64,000 bases of DNA from CAYTLW01 sp964438735 (GCA_964438735.1 CAYTLW010000026.1:9827-73826), one strand, 5' to 3'. Positions 22,101 through 30,605 are shown, counted from the first letter of the stretch. Notes: a model not told the origin generated them from the letters alone. Program-made: numbers and translations.

Positions 22101-23559
22101 CGGCGTCAAGGACTGCACCGTGCAAGCCTGCAAGCCCGATCAGGGCTGCGTGAAGGTGTCCACGTGCGGCGCGCTGCACACCTGTGTGGCCGGTCTCTGC
22201 CTGACGCAGACGCCAGCCGGGGCCACCGGTGCGGTCAAGATTCCACTGGGCGGTCTGGGCGCCAGCCAACCCATGCGGCCAACGCTGGCCTGGCAGGAGT
22301 CCCATTCGGGCGAACTTGGGTCGGTTCCGCAGCTGTGGCTGGCGGCGCAGACGCGCGGCTGCGCACCAATCATCGGGCTCTATTCCAAGCTCTTCCTGGT
22401 CGGCTTCCGACCCGGCAAACTCTCGCCGGTGCTGCAATCACCGGCCACGCCGCAGCCTGGCGGCGGGTCCAACTGGTGCGCCACGCATCCTGTCTTGCGG
22501 CCCCATCCGACGACCTTCAACGCGCTCGCACTGGGGTGGCTGGAGGGCGGCGCTCCCAAGGGCGCCTGCGACATCGGCGGCAAGGGCGGTCAGGTGCGCG
22601 TTGGCCTTGTCGGAGTCGGCGGCGCCGGGACGAAGTTGGCCAAGCCGGCACCCTGTCCGGTGGGTGCCGGGCCCATGCCTCTGGCCCATCGCCCAGCGTT
22701 CAGCCTGTTGACCGGCAGCGCAGGGGGTGTGTTGACTCCGGCGCAGCTGGGCGGGCTGCTCTTCCGCGGTCACAAAAAGGGCCTGCTCTGGTACGACGGC
22801 AGCGCGGTGACCAAGTGGGGCGCCGCCGACGGCAAACTCCTGCCGCTCATCAAGGCGCCGGGCAAGACCGAGACCTTCACCGGCAGCCGCGCCGTGGCCA
22901 CGCCGTGGACCAAGGGCAACGCCATGCTGGCGGTCTCCCACTTGCAAACGGCCGCCGGTTGGGGCGAGCCGATCCTCACCGCCATGCGCTTCGACGACAA
23001 GGGCGAGGCGCTCAACAGCCGCAAGGTGATCGCCAGCGGAGTCCAACTCTCAGGCACCGAGCCCACCTACCACGCCGTCGAGGCCGTCTATCACGGTCAG
23101 AGCAAGCGCATCGGCGCGCTGATCTCAGGCTCGGTGGTGGACAAGAACAACCTGCGCAGCTTCCTGGCGTTCCTGCGCGTCGACCCGGATCAGTCGGCCG
23201 TGGCAGGGCCCAAAATCGTGGTCTATCACGACCAGCTCAAGGCCAAGGCCAAACTGCCCGCCATCCGCGCGTTCCGCCTGGCAGCGCTGCCCGGCGGCGG
23301 CTTCCTGGTGATCTGGGCGGCTCCAGGCGGAAACGTGCTCAAGTCGCTTTTGGTGAAGCCCACCAACGACGTCGACTTCGTCACCAAGGACCTGCCCGCA
23401 ATCTCCGGCAACTTCGAGGGGCATGTCGACGGTGACATCGTGAGCGGTTCAGGCGGTCTGAGCGAGATCGTGATCGACGCCTCCTTGACCCGCTACTCCG
23501 TGGCCTGGGAGGGCGTGGGCGCCATGCACCTGTTGACCGCGGCCCTGCCCAAGCCTTGA
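19105..23559 (+). CDS. Giant cysteine-array lipoprotein (CDDGNPCT repeats)
   Basis: The protein of about 1,484 residues has a basic, hydrophobic signal ending in FLTACLDP (lipobox). Residues about 30-1035 are a dense array of modules with CDDGNPCTTDxC and GCxxxxN spacing, well over 100 cysteines, presumably disulfide-bonded and extracellular. A larger module, C-[LK]-I-x-G-x-C followed by PCxxC, a Trp and CDDG, occurs four times (around residues 207, 375, 708 and 879). The last about 430 residues are cysteine-poor, Gly-rich and beta-like, perhaps a propeller or adhesive domain. The family is typical of Myxococcota-like genomes; function unknown. ATG 19105 directly abuts AAGGAG, so TTG 19090, 9 nt after GGAGGAGG and in frame, may be the real start. 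A twin radical SAM gene follows at 19 nt. Confidence 0.8.
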   Translation: MRSRIGGGVLRGVAVSWFVFLTACLDPLPEVVLECKSNIECPSGICSNGECAPVATLNDIPPTADGLGETDQFQADTTQPSDGVDGAADVLAPCEENVECLGRVEGLGPCEEPFCDDGVCKSQPLSKGDPCTVGGVCPISGSCSGIVCETGDKKKCDDDNDCTVDACGPDGCSHKAEVDGLPCPGDQLFCTAGHCATGECINVVKTDHCLIAGLCYVQGAYEADSPCLRCEPKDAATQLSWTPITSGSCDDGDWCTVTDDCDLNSNCSGLPVDCLDDNPCTNSSCDSVKGCVHMPNQATCSDDDPCTLFGTCGDGKCGPGKKISCDDGNPCTTDKCEPQIGCVYTPNEADCIADADPCTKDHCLGGACIAVPAVNVCKIAGTCVAANAKADANPCLICHPATDAKSWTLLIGAACDDGNKCTVGDICTKGNKCEGEPAACFDNNICTADSCSPDKGCVFTAVGGKCDDDSACTLDDKCLAGKCLGTSLEPKDCADGNPCTTDGCDAGIGCTHTPNNAPCDDGDKCTKGDICSAAKCIAGGVVCPCETNADCSDGNPCTQDVCIKGTGCINPLSDPKQGCNDGNKCTSGDHCVNGLCQGKTIDCDDENACTKDSCGAKKGCSYIDLQGIKCSDSSACTKADLCLQGECKGTPKNCDDGDPCSDDWCDPGSGACGHFDAADGSPCASDGVACTIDQCHNGKCDHDDIKAEFCLIGGFCYSGGAPHSGKQCLGCQPLKNAKDWSVLTGNGCNDYDACTYDTTCNKQGSCVGKPTDCNDNNSCTKDACNPQAAGGNGCVHLAVGGPCNDGNKCTTNDVCNGGTCGGELVKCDDGNTCTIDDCGKTIGCFVKPAANGLACASDGQECTVDLCEKGACAHQPIDGWCLIGGQCISASTKAAGKPCMACVPSAHILDWTFVAGGPCDDGDPCTGADACDNGGCQGDPDKACDDGNPCTDDSCNAANGCSHKANKAGCDDGNACTVGDTCAAGKCLAGGPLKCTQKPGVKDCTVQACKPDQGCVKVSTCGALHTCVAGLCLTQTPAGATGAVKIPLGGLGASQPMRPTLAWQESHSGELGSVPQLWLAAQTRGCAPIIGLYSKLFLVGFRPGKLSPVLQSPATPQPGGGSNWCATHPVLRPHPTTFNALALGWLEGGAPKGACDIGGKGGQVRVGLVGVGGAGTKLAKPAPCPVGAGPMPLAHRPAFSLLTGSAGGVLTPAQLGGLLFRGHKKGLLWYDGSAVTKWGAADGKLLPLIKAPGKTETFTGSRAVATPWTKGNAMLAVSHLQTAAGWGEPILTAMRFDDKGEALNSRKVIASGVQLSGTEPTYHAVEAVYHGQSKRIGALISGSVVDKNNLRSFLAFLRVDPDQSAVAGPKIVVYHDQLKAKAKLPAIRAFRLAALPGGGFLVIWAAPGGNVLKSLLVKPTNDVDFVTKDLPAISGNFEGHVDGDIVSGSGGLSEIVIDASLTRYSVAWEGVGAMHLLTAALPKP

Positions 23560-23578
23560 CCTGCCGGGGAGACGGCTG

Positions 23579-25408
23579 TTGCGCACCGCCACCATCGTCA
23601 CCAATCTGCGCTGCAACCTGGCCTGCGGCTTCTGCAACGCTCGCGCGGCAGACGATGACCCGGTTCGACACGGCGATGAGGTCGTGCGGGCGAGGATCGC
23701 CAAGGCGCTCGCTGAAGAAGTGCAGGTGCTGGTGCTCAGCGGCGGAGAACCCCTGCTGCGACCGGAATTGGAAGGCTGGATAGCGCTGGCCGCCGGGCGC
23801 TGCCGGCTGGTGGTCGAGACCAATGGCACCCTGCTGTCCGTGCAGGATCGGGCAGCGAGCCTGGCCAGTGCTGGCTTGAATGCCGTCCGGGTGGCATGGA
23901 ACGACCATGGAGCGGCGGGCGACCGCCTGGCGCGCCTGCCCGGGGCCGGTCGCTGGCTTCATCGGGGCCTGGCTGCGGCGCGACAGTCGGGGCTGGAGGT
24001 CGAGATTTCAGTGGCGCTGGGCGCGGCCAACCTGCAGCGGGTCGCCGACCTGCCGGCGTTGGTCCAGCAGTGGGTCCCTGAAGCGAGCGCGTTGGTGCTG
24101 CGCGTCATCAGCGAGGCGCCCGCCGAACATCTGGCCTCGTGGCCCGCGCTGGCGGATGCGGCGACGCGACTCGCCGTCGCCTGCGAAGCCACCGAGCTGA
24201 CCCTGCGAATGGACCCGCACCACGCCCTGCCCTGGTGCGCGCTGCCCCATCGGCGGCGTCACGCGCAACTTCTGGCCCCGCCTCCTGGCCTCTCAGCCGA
24301 GCGAGGAGAGCGCATCGAGGCGTGCGATCACTGCGCGGTGGCGAGCCTCTGTCCGGGGCTGCCCAGAGCGCACCTGGCTCGATTCGGCGCCGACGAACTG
24401 GTCGCCGTATCGCCCCGTGACAGCCGCCTGATCGGCAGCCTGAGCGAAGATCGCGGGCAGCGCGCCGTGGAGTTCATCGCCGACGACCAGTGGTTTGGCG
24501 AAGGCGACGGGCGGCTGCAGCTGGAGCGCGTGCTGCGCCCCGTGATGCATTGCAACCAGGACTGCGCCTTCTGCTTCGTGGACCGCGAGCTGCCGGCGCC
24601 CGATCCGCTACGGATCCGAGCCGAGATCGAGCGCGCAGCGCGGGACGACGTGGCGTTGCTGGCCCTGAGCGGCGGCGAGCCCACCTTGGATCCGCACCTC
24701 TTCGAGCACATCTCGCTGGCCCGCAGCCTGGGGCTGCGCGTGCGCTTGCAGACCAACGCGCTGCGCTGTGCCGAGCCAGAATTCGCCACCCGCCTGGCCG
24801 AGGCGGGCCTGCAGGAGGCCTTCGTCTCGCTGCATGCGGCCGATGCGGGGCGCTCGGACGCCATCACCAATGCGCCCGACACCCACCGACGAACGCTCGC
24901 CGGCATCGACGCCTTGGTGGCCGCCGGTATCGCGGTGCAGGCCAACTGCGTCATCACCGGCAGCAACGCAGACGCGCTGCTGCCGATGGTGAGATTGCTG
25001 GCCGAGCGCTGGCCCGGGTCTGTACGCCTGAATCTGTCCTGGGCCCACGCCTCCAGCGAACTGGTGCCGAGATCGGCGCAGATCACCCCTCGCTTCGGAG
25101 ACGTGCGGGCCGAAATCGGCGCCGCCATCGCCGCATGTTCCGAGCTGGGCGTGGCGTTTCGTGGCCTGGATGGCCAATGCGGGTTGCCGCTCTGCTTGCC
25201 AGAACCGGACTGGCTTGACGGCGGCAGCTTGCCGATCCTGCCGCCGGACTCGTTCCGAGAGGGCTTCATCAAGGTGGAAGCGTGCGACCAATGCGCGTTG
25301 AACCACCGCTGCGTCGGATTGCGCGAGGGCTACGCGGAGTTGCACGGGACCGGGGAACTTCAGCCGGTGAGCGCGCTGCCGCCGGGGCTCAACGCGGAAG
25401 GCGGGTGA
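23579..25408 (+). CDS. Tandem radical SAM protein with auxiliary cysteine clusters
   Basis: The 609-residue protein has two complete radical SAM halves. The first has CxxxCxxC at C12, C16 and C19, an SGGEPLL motif, and later cysteines at 220, 249, 252 and 258. The second repeats this with C325, C329 and C332, SGGEPTL, and C534, C539, C569, C572 and C578. The CDHCAVASLC and CDQCALNHRC clusters resemble SPASM/twitch-type auxiliary iron-sulfur sites, used by peptide- and protein-modifying radical SAM enzymes. The TTG start at 23579 has GGGGAG 8 nt before it and lies 19 nt after the giant cysteine-array gene, so the two are almost surely co-transcribed. A substrate on that protein is an attractive inference, unproven. 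The end overlaps the convergent metallopeptidase gene by 20 nt. Confidence 0.85.
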   Translation: MRTATIVTNLRCNLACGFCNARAADDDPVRHGDEVVRARIAKALAEEVQVLVLSGGEPLLRPELEGWIALAAGRCRLVVETNGTLLSVQDRAASLASAGLNAVRVAWNDHGAAGDRLARLPGAGRWLHRGLAAARQSGLEVEISVALGAANLQRVADLPALVQQWVPEASALVLRVISEAPAEHLASWPALADAATRLAVACEATELTLRMDPHHALPWCALPHRRRHAQLLAPPPGLSAERGERIEACDHCAVASLCPGLPRAHLARFGADELVAVSPRDSRLIGSLSEDRGQRAVEFIADDQWFGEGDGRLQLERVLRPVMHCNQDCAFCFVDRELPAPDPLRIRAEIERAARDDVALLALSGGEPTLDPHLFEHISLARSLGLRVRLQTNALRCAEPEFATRLAEAGLQEAFVSLHAADAGRSDAITNAPDTHRRTLAGIDALVAAGIAVQANCVITGSNADALLPMVRLLAERWPGSVRLNLSWAHASSELVPRSAQITPRFGDVRAEIGAAIAACSELGVAFRGLDGQCGLPLCLPEPDWLDGGSLPILPPDSFREGFIKVEACDQCALNHRCVGLREGYAELHGTGELQPVSALPPGLNAEGG

Positions 25409-26714
25409 TCTCTCGCCGCTTGGTGCGCAGCCAGACACGCTCTCGGAGCGGAGCGTGCACCTTGTCGGGTACGCCGAGTTGGAGCAGCACATCGGACTTG
25501 CGCACGTCGATACGCGGGTTTTTCGGGTGTCGCGTGGCCAGCCATCGGGTCAGGGCGCCGGCAAACTCGGCCGCTTCCGCCGGCGAGTCCCAGGTCGACA
25601 GCCAGACCAGGGCATCGGGCTTGCCGCGTGCGCCCAGCAGCACATAGCGGTCGCCATCCCAGCCAGCGGCGGCGGCGTTCGCGTCGACCCCCGGCGGGGC
25701 ATCGGAGAGCAGGCTGCGCATGCCCAACTCGCCCAGCGTGTCCCTGTACAACGCCCGATATCGTCGACCGAGGAGGCGGGCCAGTTTCGGCAACTTCAAC
25801 GCCTGCGGATGGTCGCGACGGCGCCGCAACAACTTGCTGGGATGCAGCACCTGCTCCGTACTCACGGGAGGGTTCTTGTACAGGGCATCGATCGCCCGCC
25901 AGCCGCCGAGCTGGCCGGCGGTCATGCACAGGGACAGGCCACCGACGTACGGAAAGACCAGGCGCCGCTGGAGCAGGTCCGGCGTCCTGCGCAGGGCGGC
26001 CGTATCGGGCAACAAGCCGAGCCGCGCCAGCGACATGGCGCCCTTCATCACCCAGTTGAGCATGCGGGCGGTGGCGAAGAAGGCGGCCTCTTCATAGCCG
26101 CCTTTATCAGCGACCATGAAGGCCAGCCCGGCCGCAGTGGCGTCGCCTTCGAAGAGGCTGGCCAGGGCGGTCTCCATGTCCGATTGACCGGGCCGGTTGC
26201 GTCCCATGCGGCGCAGGTTGAACTTCTGATCCTGTAGGGCATGCACGATCTCGTGGGCCATGACGAAGCGGGCGCGATCCTGCGGACTGCCGGTGAGCAA
26301 CTCCATGGGAGACCAGGCCGTCGGGCCCGTGGGCACCAGGTGGCTCATGATGCGCAGGCGTCGAGTGCGCGGGTCGTAAAGCCCCGCCACCTGCTCGTCG
26401 AGCAAGCCGACCATGCCGTCCAACAGCTCGTAACGCGCCGGCAACAGGCCCAGCCGACGCAAGGCGCGCGACCGCAACGCCAGATGACGTCGTCCACCGC
26501 TACGGGTCAGCTCCTTGATGACGAAGTCCCGCAGCGCAGCCTTGCTGTAGACCCCGATGCGCAGCTTGCGGCGGATGGGCAGACCGCGAATGGCAGACAC
26601 CCGCAGCTGGATGTCCGCGCCCAGCTTGCGGGCCACCCCCGCCACGTTGGTCTTGCGGCCCTTGGGAGTGGCCGCCAACACCGGGCCCGAACAGGCCAGT
26701 AACAGGCCGAGCAA
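25389..26714 (-). CDS. Exported HExxH metallopeptidase-like protein
   Basis: The protein of about 441 residues starts with a signal-like stretch (LLLACSGPVLAA). A zinc motif is seen at H154-E155-I-V-H158 in VMAHEIVHALQDQ, and LFEGDATAAG about 40 residues later supplies the likely third ligand Glu. The stretch VGLLDEQVAGLYDPRTRRL before it also occurs in uncharacterised secreted peptidase-like proteins. The remainder is not recognised. The start is uncertain: TTG 26714 is the best codon in frame, but it lacks a ribosome binding site and starts 32 nt after the upstream gene's stop, so translation may be coupled. It shares an operon with the cysteine-array/P-domain lipoprotein, which could be a substrate or a partner. 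Its 3' end overlaps the radical SAM gene. Confidence 0.7.
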   Translation of the reverse strand: MLGLLLACSGPVLAATPKGRKTNVAGVARKLGADIQLRVSAIRGLPIRRKLRIGVYSKAALRDFVIKELTRSGGRRHLALRSRALRRLGLLPARYELLDGMVGLLDEQVAGLYDPRTRRLRIMSHLVPTGPTAWSPMELLTGSPQDRARFVMAHEIVHALQDQKFNLRRMGRNRPGQSDMETALASLFEGDATAAGLAFMVADKGGYEEAAFFATARMLNWVMKGAMSLARLGLLPDTAALRRTPDLLQRRLVFPYVGGLSLCMTAGQLGGWRAIDALYKNPPVSTEQVLHPSKLLRRRRDHPQALKLPKLARLLGRRYRALYRDTLGELGMRSLLSDAPPGVDANAAAAGWDGDRYVLLGARGKPDALVWLSTWDSPAEAAEFAGALTRWLATRHPKNPRIDVRKSDVLLQLGVPDKVHAPLRERVWLRTKRREITRLPR

Positions 26715-26746
26715 CGACCAGGTGATGCGATTGGAGAAGCGCGGGC

Positions 26747-28306
26747 TCAGGGGGTGCAGACCATCTTCAGGCTGGTCATGGAGGACTTGACGCTCCAGGC
26801 GGTGATCTCACCGTCGTTGCCGTTGTCCTTGAACTTCAGGTCGACCACCAACAGGCGCCACTTGCCCTTGGGATTCTTGCCGATCCAGGAGTAGAGGTTG
26901 CCATCCTTGGGCTTGCTCACGGTCGGGTAGGTGGTCTTGATGGACTGACCGGACGTGTTCTCGTGCAGGGTGTACTTGGTGTTGTTGGGGTCGTAGAGCA
27001 CCACGCTCACGCCGGAGAGATCGCTGTTGGTGAGCTCGAGCGCCACCTCCAGCGATTCGGCAATGCCGTTGTCCGGGAACAGGATCGTATCGAAGACGCC
27101 GATGGGGTCGTTGTCCGGAATGGGCAACTTCGGCTTGCCCTTGAGCTCGGTGAAGACCTTGGCGTTGGACTTGCACCACAGCCCGGGGCCACAGACCGTG
27201 TTCTCGGCCACCTGTTTGTGCTGGCAACCGGTGATGGACGTGCAGGTATCGTCGGTGCAGGGATTCTTGTCATCGCACAGGCCCACCTCGCCAGCGCATA
27301 CGCCCTGCTTGTCGCACTTGCCGCCCTTGCTGCAGATGCCGTCACTGCACTCTTTGCCTTCTGCCTTCGGCTTGTGCACGCAGCCCGCGTTGGGGTCGCA
27401 GATGTCGTCGGTGCACTTGTTGTTGTCGTTGCAGATGACCGCCTTGCCCGGCAGGCACTTGCCCAGCCCGCAGGCGTCGTCCTGGGTGCAGGCGTTGCCG
27501 TCGGTGCAGGCGGCGCCGTCGATGCTCTTGTGGATGCAGGCGCCGGTGGTGTCGCAGTCATCGGAGGTGCAGGGCTGACCGTCCTCGCAGAAGGCGTTCA
27601 TCTGGCCGGTGCACTTGCCGGCGAGGCACTTATCCGCTGTCGTACAGGGTTTGCTGTCGTCGCACTTGATGCCGTTGGGGAAGGTCTTGTACTCGCATTT
27701 GCCCGTATCGGCGCTGCAGTCGTCCAGGGTGCAGACGTTGTTGTCGTCGCACGCCACCCCTGCGCCGGATTTACATGCACCGCCCTTGCACGTGTCGCCC
27801 TCGGTGCACTTGTCGTTGTCGTCGCAAGGCACGCCCTCGGGCTGCGAGTAGGTGCATCCATCTTCGCCCTTGAGCGCCTTTTCGGAGTCGCACTTGCCGA
27901 CCGTGCAGTCGTTGCCGGGGATCTTGCAGGAGGCCTCGTCGGTCTCGCCGTTGCAGTCATTGTCGATGCCGTCGCATTTCTCGTCAGGCGGGTCGGTGGG
28001 TTTGCAGGCTGGCGGGCCGCTGTCGACGGGTCCAGCATCTGCCGGAGCCGCGTCGGCTTTCGACGCCGTATCGCCCCCCTTGGGCGGCGTTCCGGTGTCC
28101 GTCTTCGCCGGGCCGGCGTCGGTCGGCGTGGCTGCGCCGGAGTCGTAGGCGGCATCGCCGAAGCGAGACTGGCCGTCGTAGAATCCCCACGGCTGACCCG
28201 AGCCCTGCGGGGGGTAGGTCGGGGTGGGGGAACAAGCGGGCAGGATGGCCACCCAGGCCAGCGCCAGTGCGGCGATCACGACCTCTATCAGCAGTTTGCG
28301 TTGCAT
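26747..28306 (-). CDS. Cysteine-array lipoprotein with MopE motif and C-terminal P-domain
   Basis: The 519-residue protein has a lipoprotein signal (VAILPACSP), then an Ala/Asp/Pro-rich linker. CDGIDNDCNGETDE (about residue 110) is the MopE-type repeat linked to metal binding in other proteins. Next come CDDNDKCT/CDDSKPCT modules to about residue 375. The C-terminal about 130 residues match a proprotein-convertase P-domain: IPDNDPIGVFDTILFPDNG, VSVVLYDPNNTKYTLHEN, and GKWRLLVVDLKFKDNGNDG before ITAWSV. P-domains often occur beside extracellular peptidases, and here a peptidase-like gene follows at 32 nt. The start at 28306 has GAAGG about 6 nt upstream. It is divergent from kbl by 189 nt. The longer open frame upstream is antisense to kbl. 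Confidence 0.85.
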   Translation of the reverse strand: MQRKLLIEVVIAALALAWVAILPACSPTPTYPPQGSGQPWGFYDGQSRFGDAAYDSGAATPTDAGPAKTDTGTPPKGGDTASKADAAPADAGPVDSGPPACKPTDPPDEKCDGIDNDCNGETDEASCKIPGNDCTVGKCDSEKALKGEDGCTYSQPEGVPCDDNDKCTEGDTCKGGACKSGAGVACDDNNVCTLDDCSADTGKCEYKTFPNGIKCDDSKPCTTADKCLAGKCTGQMNAFCEDGQPCTSDDCDTTGACIHKSIDGAACTDGNACTQDDACGLGKCLPGKAVICNDNNKCTDDICDPNAGCVHKPKAEGKECSDGICSKGGKCDKQGVCAGEVGLCDDKNPCTDDTCTSITGCQHKQVAENTVCGPGLWCKSNAKVFTELKGKPKLPIPDNDPIGVFDTILFPDNGIAESLEVALELTNSDLSGVSVVLYDPNNTKYTLHENTSGQSIKTTYPTVSKPKDGNLYSWIGKNPKGKWRLLVVDLKFKDNGNDGEITAWSVKSSMTSLKMVCTP

Positions 28307-28495
28307 GACACACCTTCGGCAGGCGGCGATTTTACGCTTGCCCGGCGTTTTTCGCCACAAAGCCTGCGTGGCGTTCGATGTGCGCCGGGCTGGATGGCGA
28401 CGACCCTTGCTCTCATCGGGCAACTGAATCACACTGCCGCGGGCGAAAAAACGGCAACTGGGCGGCATTGCGGCGGCCCATCGGCAGGAGGTTCC

Positions 28496-29683
28496 ATGTA
28501 CGGCAGCGTCAAGCAGCGTCTCGAAGACACCCTCGCTGAGATCCGCGACAGTGGCCTGTTCAAGGACGAGCGCATCATCCTGGGTCCGCAGGGCGCCGAC
28601 ATCGCCGTCGCCGATGGCGAGGTGGTCAACTTCTGCGCCAACAACTACCTGGGTCTGGCCAACGATCCGCGCCTCGTGGCCGCGTGCCGCAACGGTCTGG
28701 AGGCTTACGGCTACGGCCTGTCCTCGGTACGTTTCATCTGCGGTACCCAGACGGTGCACAAGGAGCTCGAGGCGACGATCTCCAGCTACCTCAGCACCGA
28801 CGACACCATCCTGTACAGCTCCTGCTTCGACGCCAACGCCGGCCTCTTCGAGACCCTGTTGAGCGCCGAGGACGCCATCATCTCGGACTCGCTCAACCAT
28901 GCCTCGATCATCGATGGGGTGCGCCTGTGCAAGGCCCAACGCCATCGCTGGCCGCACGGCGATCTGGGCGAACTCGAGCGCATCTTGCAGGCCACCCAGG
29001 GGGTGCGCACGCGCATGATCGCCACCGACGGTGTGTTCTCCATGGATGGCGATGTGGCCAACCTGCAGGGCATTTGCGACCTGGCCGATCGTTACGACGC
29101 GCTGGTCATGGTGGACGACAGCCACTCGACCGGATTCTTCGGACCGACAGGACGCGGTACGCCCGAGCATTGCGGCGTCCAGGAGCGGGTCGATATCATC
29201 ACCTCGACCCTGGGCAAGGCGCTCGGCGGCGCCAGCGGCGGATTCACCTCGGGCCGCCAGGCCATCGTCGACCTGCTGCGTCAGCGTTCCCGGCCCTACC
29301 TCTTCTCCAACTCGTTGCCGCCGCCCATCGCCGCCACGGCCCTGGCTTGCATGAAGCTGCTCAGCGAGACGACCGAGCTGCGCGATCGCCTCGAGGTCAA
29401 CACCATCGATTTCCGCAAGCAGATGGCGGACGCGGGCTTCGACATCCGCCCGGGTACCCACCCCATCGTGCCGATCATGCTCGGCGACGCCAGGCTGGCC
29501 CAGGGCATGGCCGCCGATCTGCTCGGCGAGGGCATCTACGTGATCGGCTTCTCCTATCCAGTGGTTCCCAAGGGTCAGGCGCGCATCCGGGTGCAGATCT
29601 CGGCCGCTCATAGCCGTCAGCAGATCGACGACGCGGTCGCCGCCTTCGTCAAGATCGGCCGCGCCCATGGGGTGATCACGTGA
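28496..29683 (+). CDS. kbl: Glycine C-acetyltransferase (2-amino-3-ketobutyrate CoA ligase)
   Basis: The 395-residue PLP enzyme cleaves 2-amino-3-ketobutyrate with CoA to glycine and acetyl-CoA, the second step of threonine breakdown. The PLP lysine is K241 in STLGKALGGASGGF. The conserved NFCANNYLGLAND, SVRFICGTQTVHKELE, SDSLNHASIIDG and VMVDDSHSTGF segments are all Kbl-like, and the length matches the family. ATG 28496 has a perfect GGAGG 5 nt upstream. No threonine dehydrogenase gene is adjacent; instead a cysteine-rich lipoprotein starts on its stop codon (GTGA overlap). The alpha-oxoamine synthase family is certain; Kbl is favoured over BioF by the whole motif set. Confidence 0.92.
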   Translation: MYGSVKQRLEDTLAEIRDSGLFKDERIILGPQGADIAVADGEVVNFCANNYLGLANDPRLVAACRNGLEAYGYGLSSVRFICGTQTVHKELEATISSYLSTDDTILYSSCFDANAGLFETLLSAEDAIISDSLNHASIIDGVRLCKAQRHRWPHGDLGELERILQATQGVRTRMIATDGVFSMDGDVANLQGICDLADRYDALVMVDDSHSTGFFGPTGRGTPEHCGVQERVDIITSTLGKALGGASGGFTSGRQAIVDLLRQRSRPYLFSNSLPPPIAATALACMKLLSETTELRDRLEVNTIDFRKQMADAGFDIRPGTHPIVPIMLGDARLAQGMAADLLGEGIYVIGFSYPVVPKGQARIRVQISAAHSRQQIDDAVAAFVKIGRAHGVIT

Positions 29684-30528
29684 TCGTCGATCATCGCCCA
29701 CTCCTGCTGGTGATCGCCCTCAGCCTGGCCGTCGCCAGCTGCGAATCGCGCGCCTGCACCCCCGGCGTGACCCAGTCCTGCGTCTGCGCCGGCGACGTCA
29801 AGGGGGCCCAGATCTGCGACCCCGAGGGCGCCGGCTGGGGGGCTTGCGATTGCGGCACCATCACCCCGCCCGAGTTCAACGGCGACGACAGCCAGGTGCC
29901 GGTCGTTGGCGAATGGCAGCCCAAGACCGACGCCGACTGCCGCGCCTCGCTCTGGTGCACCTCCTACGGGCGTTGCTACCTGAGTGGCGATCGCTGCATC
30001 GCCAAGAAGGATGCCGACTGCGCCGAGTCCTTGTGGTGTGGCCAGTACGGACATTGCGCGGTCAGCGGCGATCGCTGCGTCGCCACCAAGGACGCCCACT
30101 GCGCCGCCTCCAACGCCTGCGCCGGCATCGACGGCTGCATCGCCTTGCAGGGCTGGTGCTGGTTCCCGGCCAAGACCTCCAAGGATTGCAAGACCCTGGG
30201 CGCGTGCAGCTACCTGGGCCATTGCGCGGTCGGCGGCAGCCGCTGCATCGCCAACGACGAGATCGATTGCAAGGACAGCAAGTGGTGCAAGTCGATCGCG
30301 CTCTGCACGCTGCAGGACAAGCGTTGCACGGTGGGCTCCAGCGTGGACTGCAACGGCAGCGATAAGTGCGACAAGCACGGCCTGTGCACGTTCCGACACG
30401 GCGTCTGCGTCGCCGCCACCGACCAGGACTGCCAGAGCATGACGCTGTGCGCCAAGTATGGCCTGAAGTGCAAAGCCTGGGCCGGTCGCTGCGTGGCCGA
30501 GGTGCCGGGCGACGAATCCTCGCCCTGA
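29680..30528 (+). CDS. Cysteine-repeat lipoprotein coupled to kbl
   Basis: The 282-residue protein has a signal and lipobox (LAVASCES), a short CVCAGDVKGAQICDP segment, and then about six to seven repeats of roughly 31 residues with the pattern D-C-x5-C-x5-C-x5-C (LWCTSYGRCYLSGDRC, LWCGQYGHCAVSGDRC and later, more divergent copies). All cysteines are likely disulfide-bonded outside the cell. The GTG start at 29680 overlaps the kbl stop by four bases, so translation appears coupled, an odd pairing for an envelope protein and a cytoplasmic enzyme. The repeat differs from the CDDGNPCT type of the other arrays. Function unknown. Confidence 0.75.
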   Translation: MIVDHRPLLLVIALSLAVASCESRACTPGVTQSCVCAGDVKGAQICDPEGAGWGACDCGTITPPEFNGDDSQVPVVGEWQPKTDADCRASLWCTSYGRCYLSGDRCIAKKDADCAESLWCGQYGHCAVSGDRCVATKDAHCAASNACAGIDGCIALQGWCWFPAKTSKDCKTLGACSYLGHCAVGGSRCIANDEIDCKDSKWCKSIALCTLQDKRCTVGSSVDCNGSDKCDKHGLCTFRHGVCVAATDQDCQSMTLCAKYGLKCKAWAGRCVAEVPGDESSP

Positions 30529-30542
30529 ATGCCCGCCGCCCC

Positions 30543-30571
30543 TTGGCTGTAGCGCGGTTCCGATCTAGCTT
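30543..30571 (+). promoter_or_regulatory. Putative promoter of the TerB-like gene
   Basis: TTGGCT (30543-30548) and TAGCTT (30566-30571) are 17 nt apart, 34 nt upstream of ATG 30606. The -10 match is weak. Confidence 0.3.
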
Positions 30572-30605
30572 TGCGCTCCCGCCATCGCCGTAGCTGGAGG
30601 CGTTG

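Noticed and set aside
19050..22150. Regular cysteine codon spacing mistaken at first for a CRISPR-like array
   Set aside because: The period follows codons, the repeats are not identical and there is no unique spacer set; it is protein-coding.
19345..22437. 1,030-codon open frame antisense to the giant cysteine array
   Set aside because: It mirrors the repeated codons of the array, with a low-complexity Val/Ala/Gly-rich product, and has no domain or ribosome binding site.
26963..28495. Open frame before kbl in the same frame
   Set aside because: It is antisense to the P-domain cysteine protein; kbl begins at 28496 with a perfect ribosome binding site.
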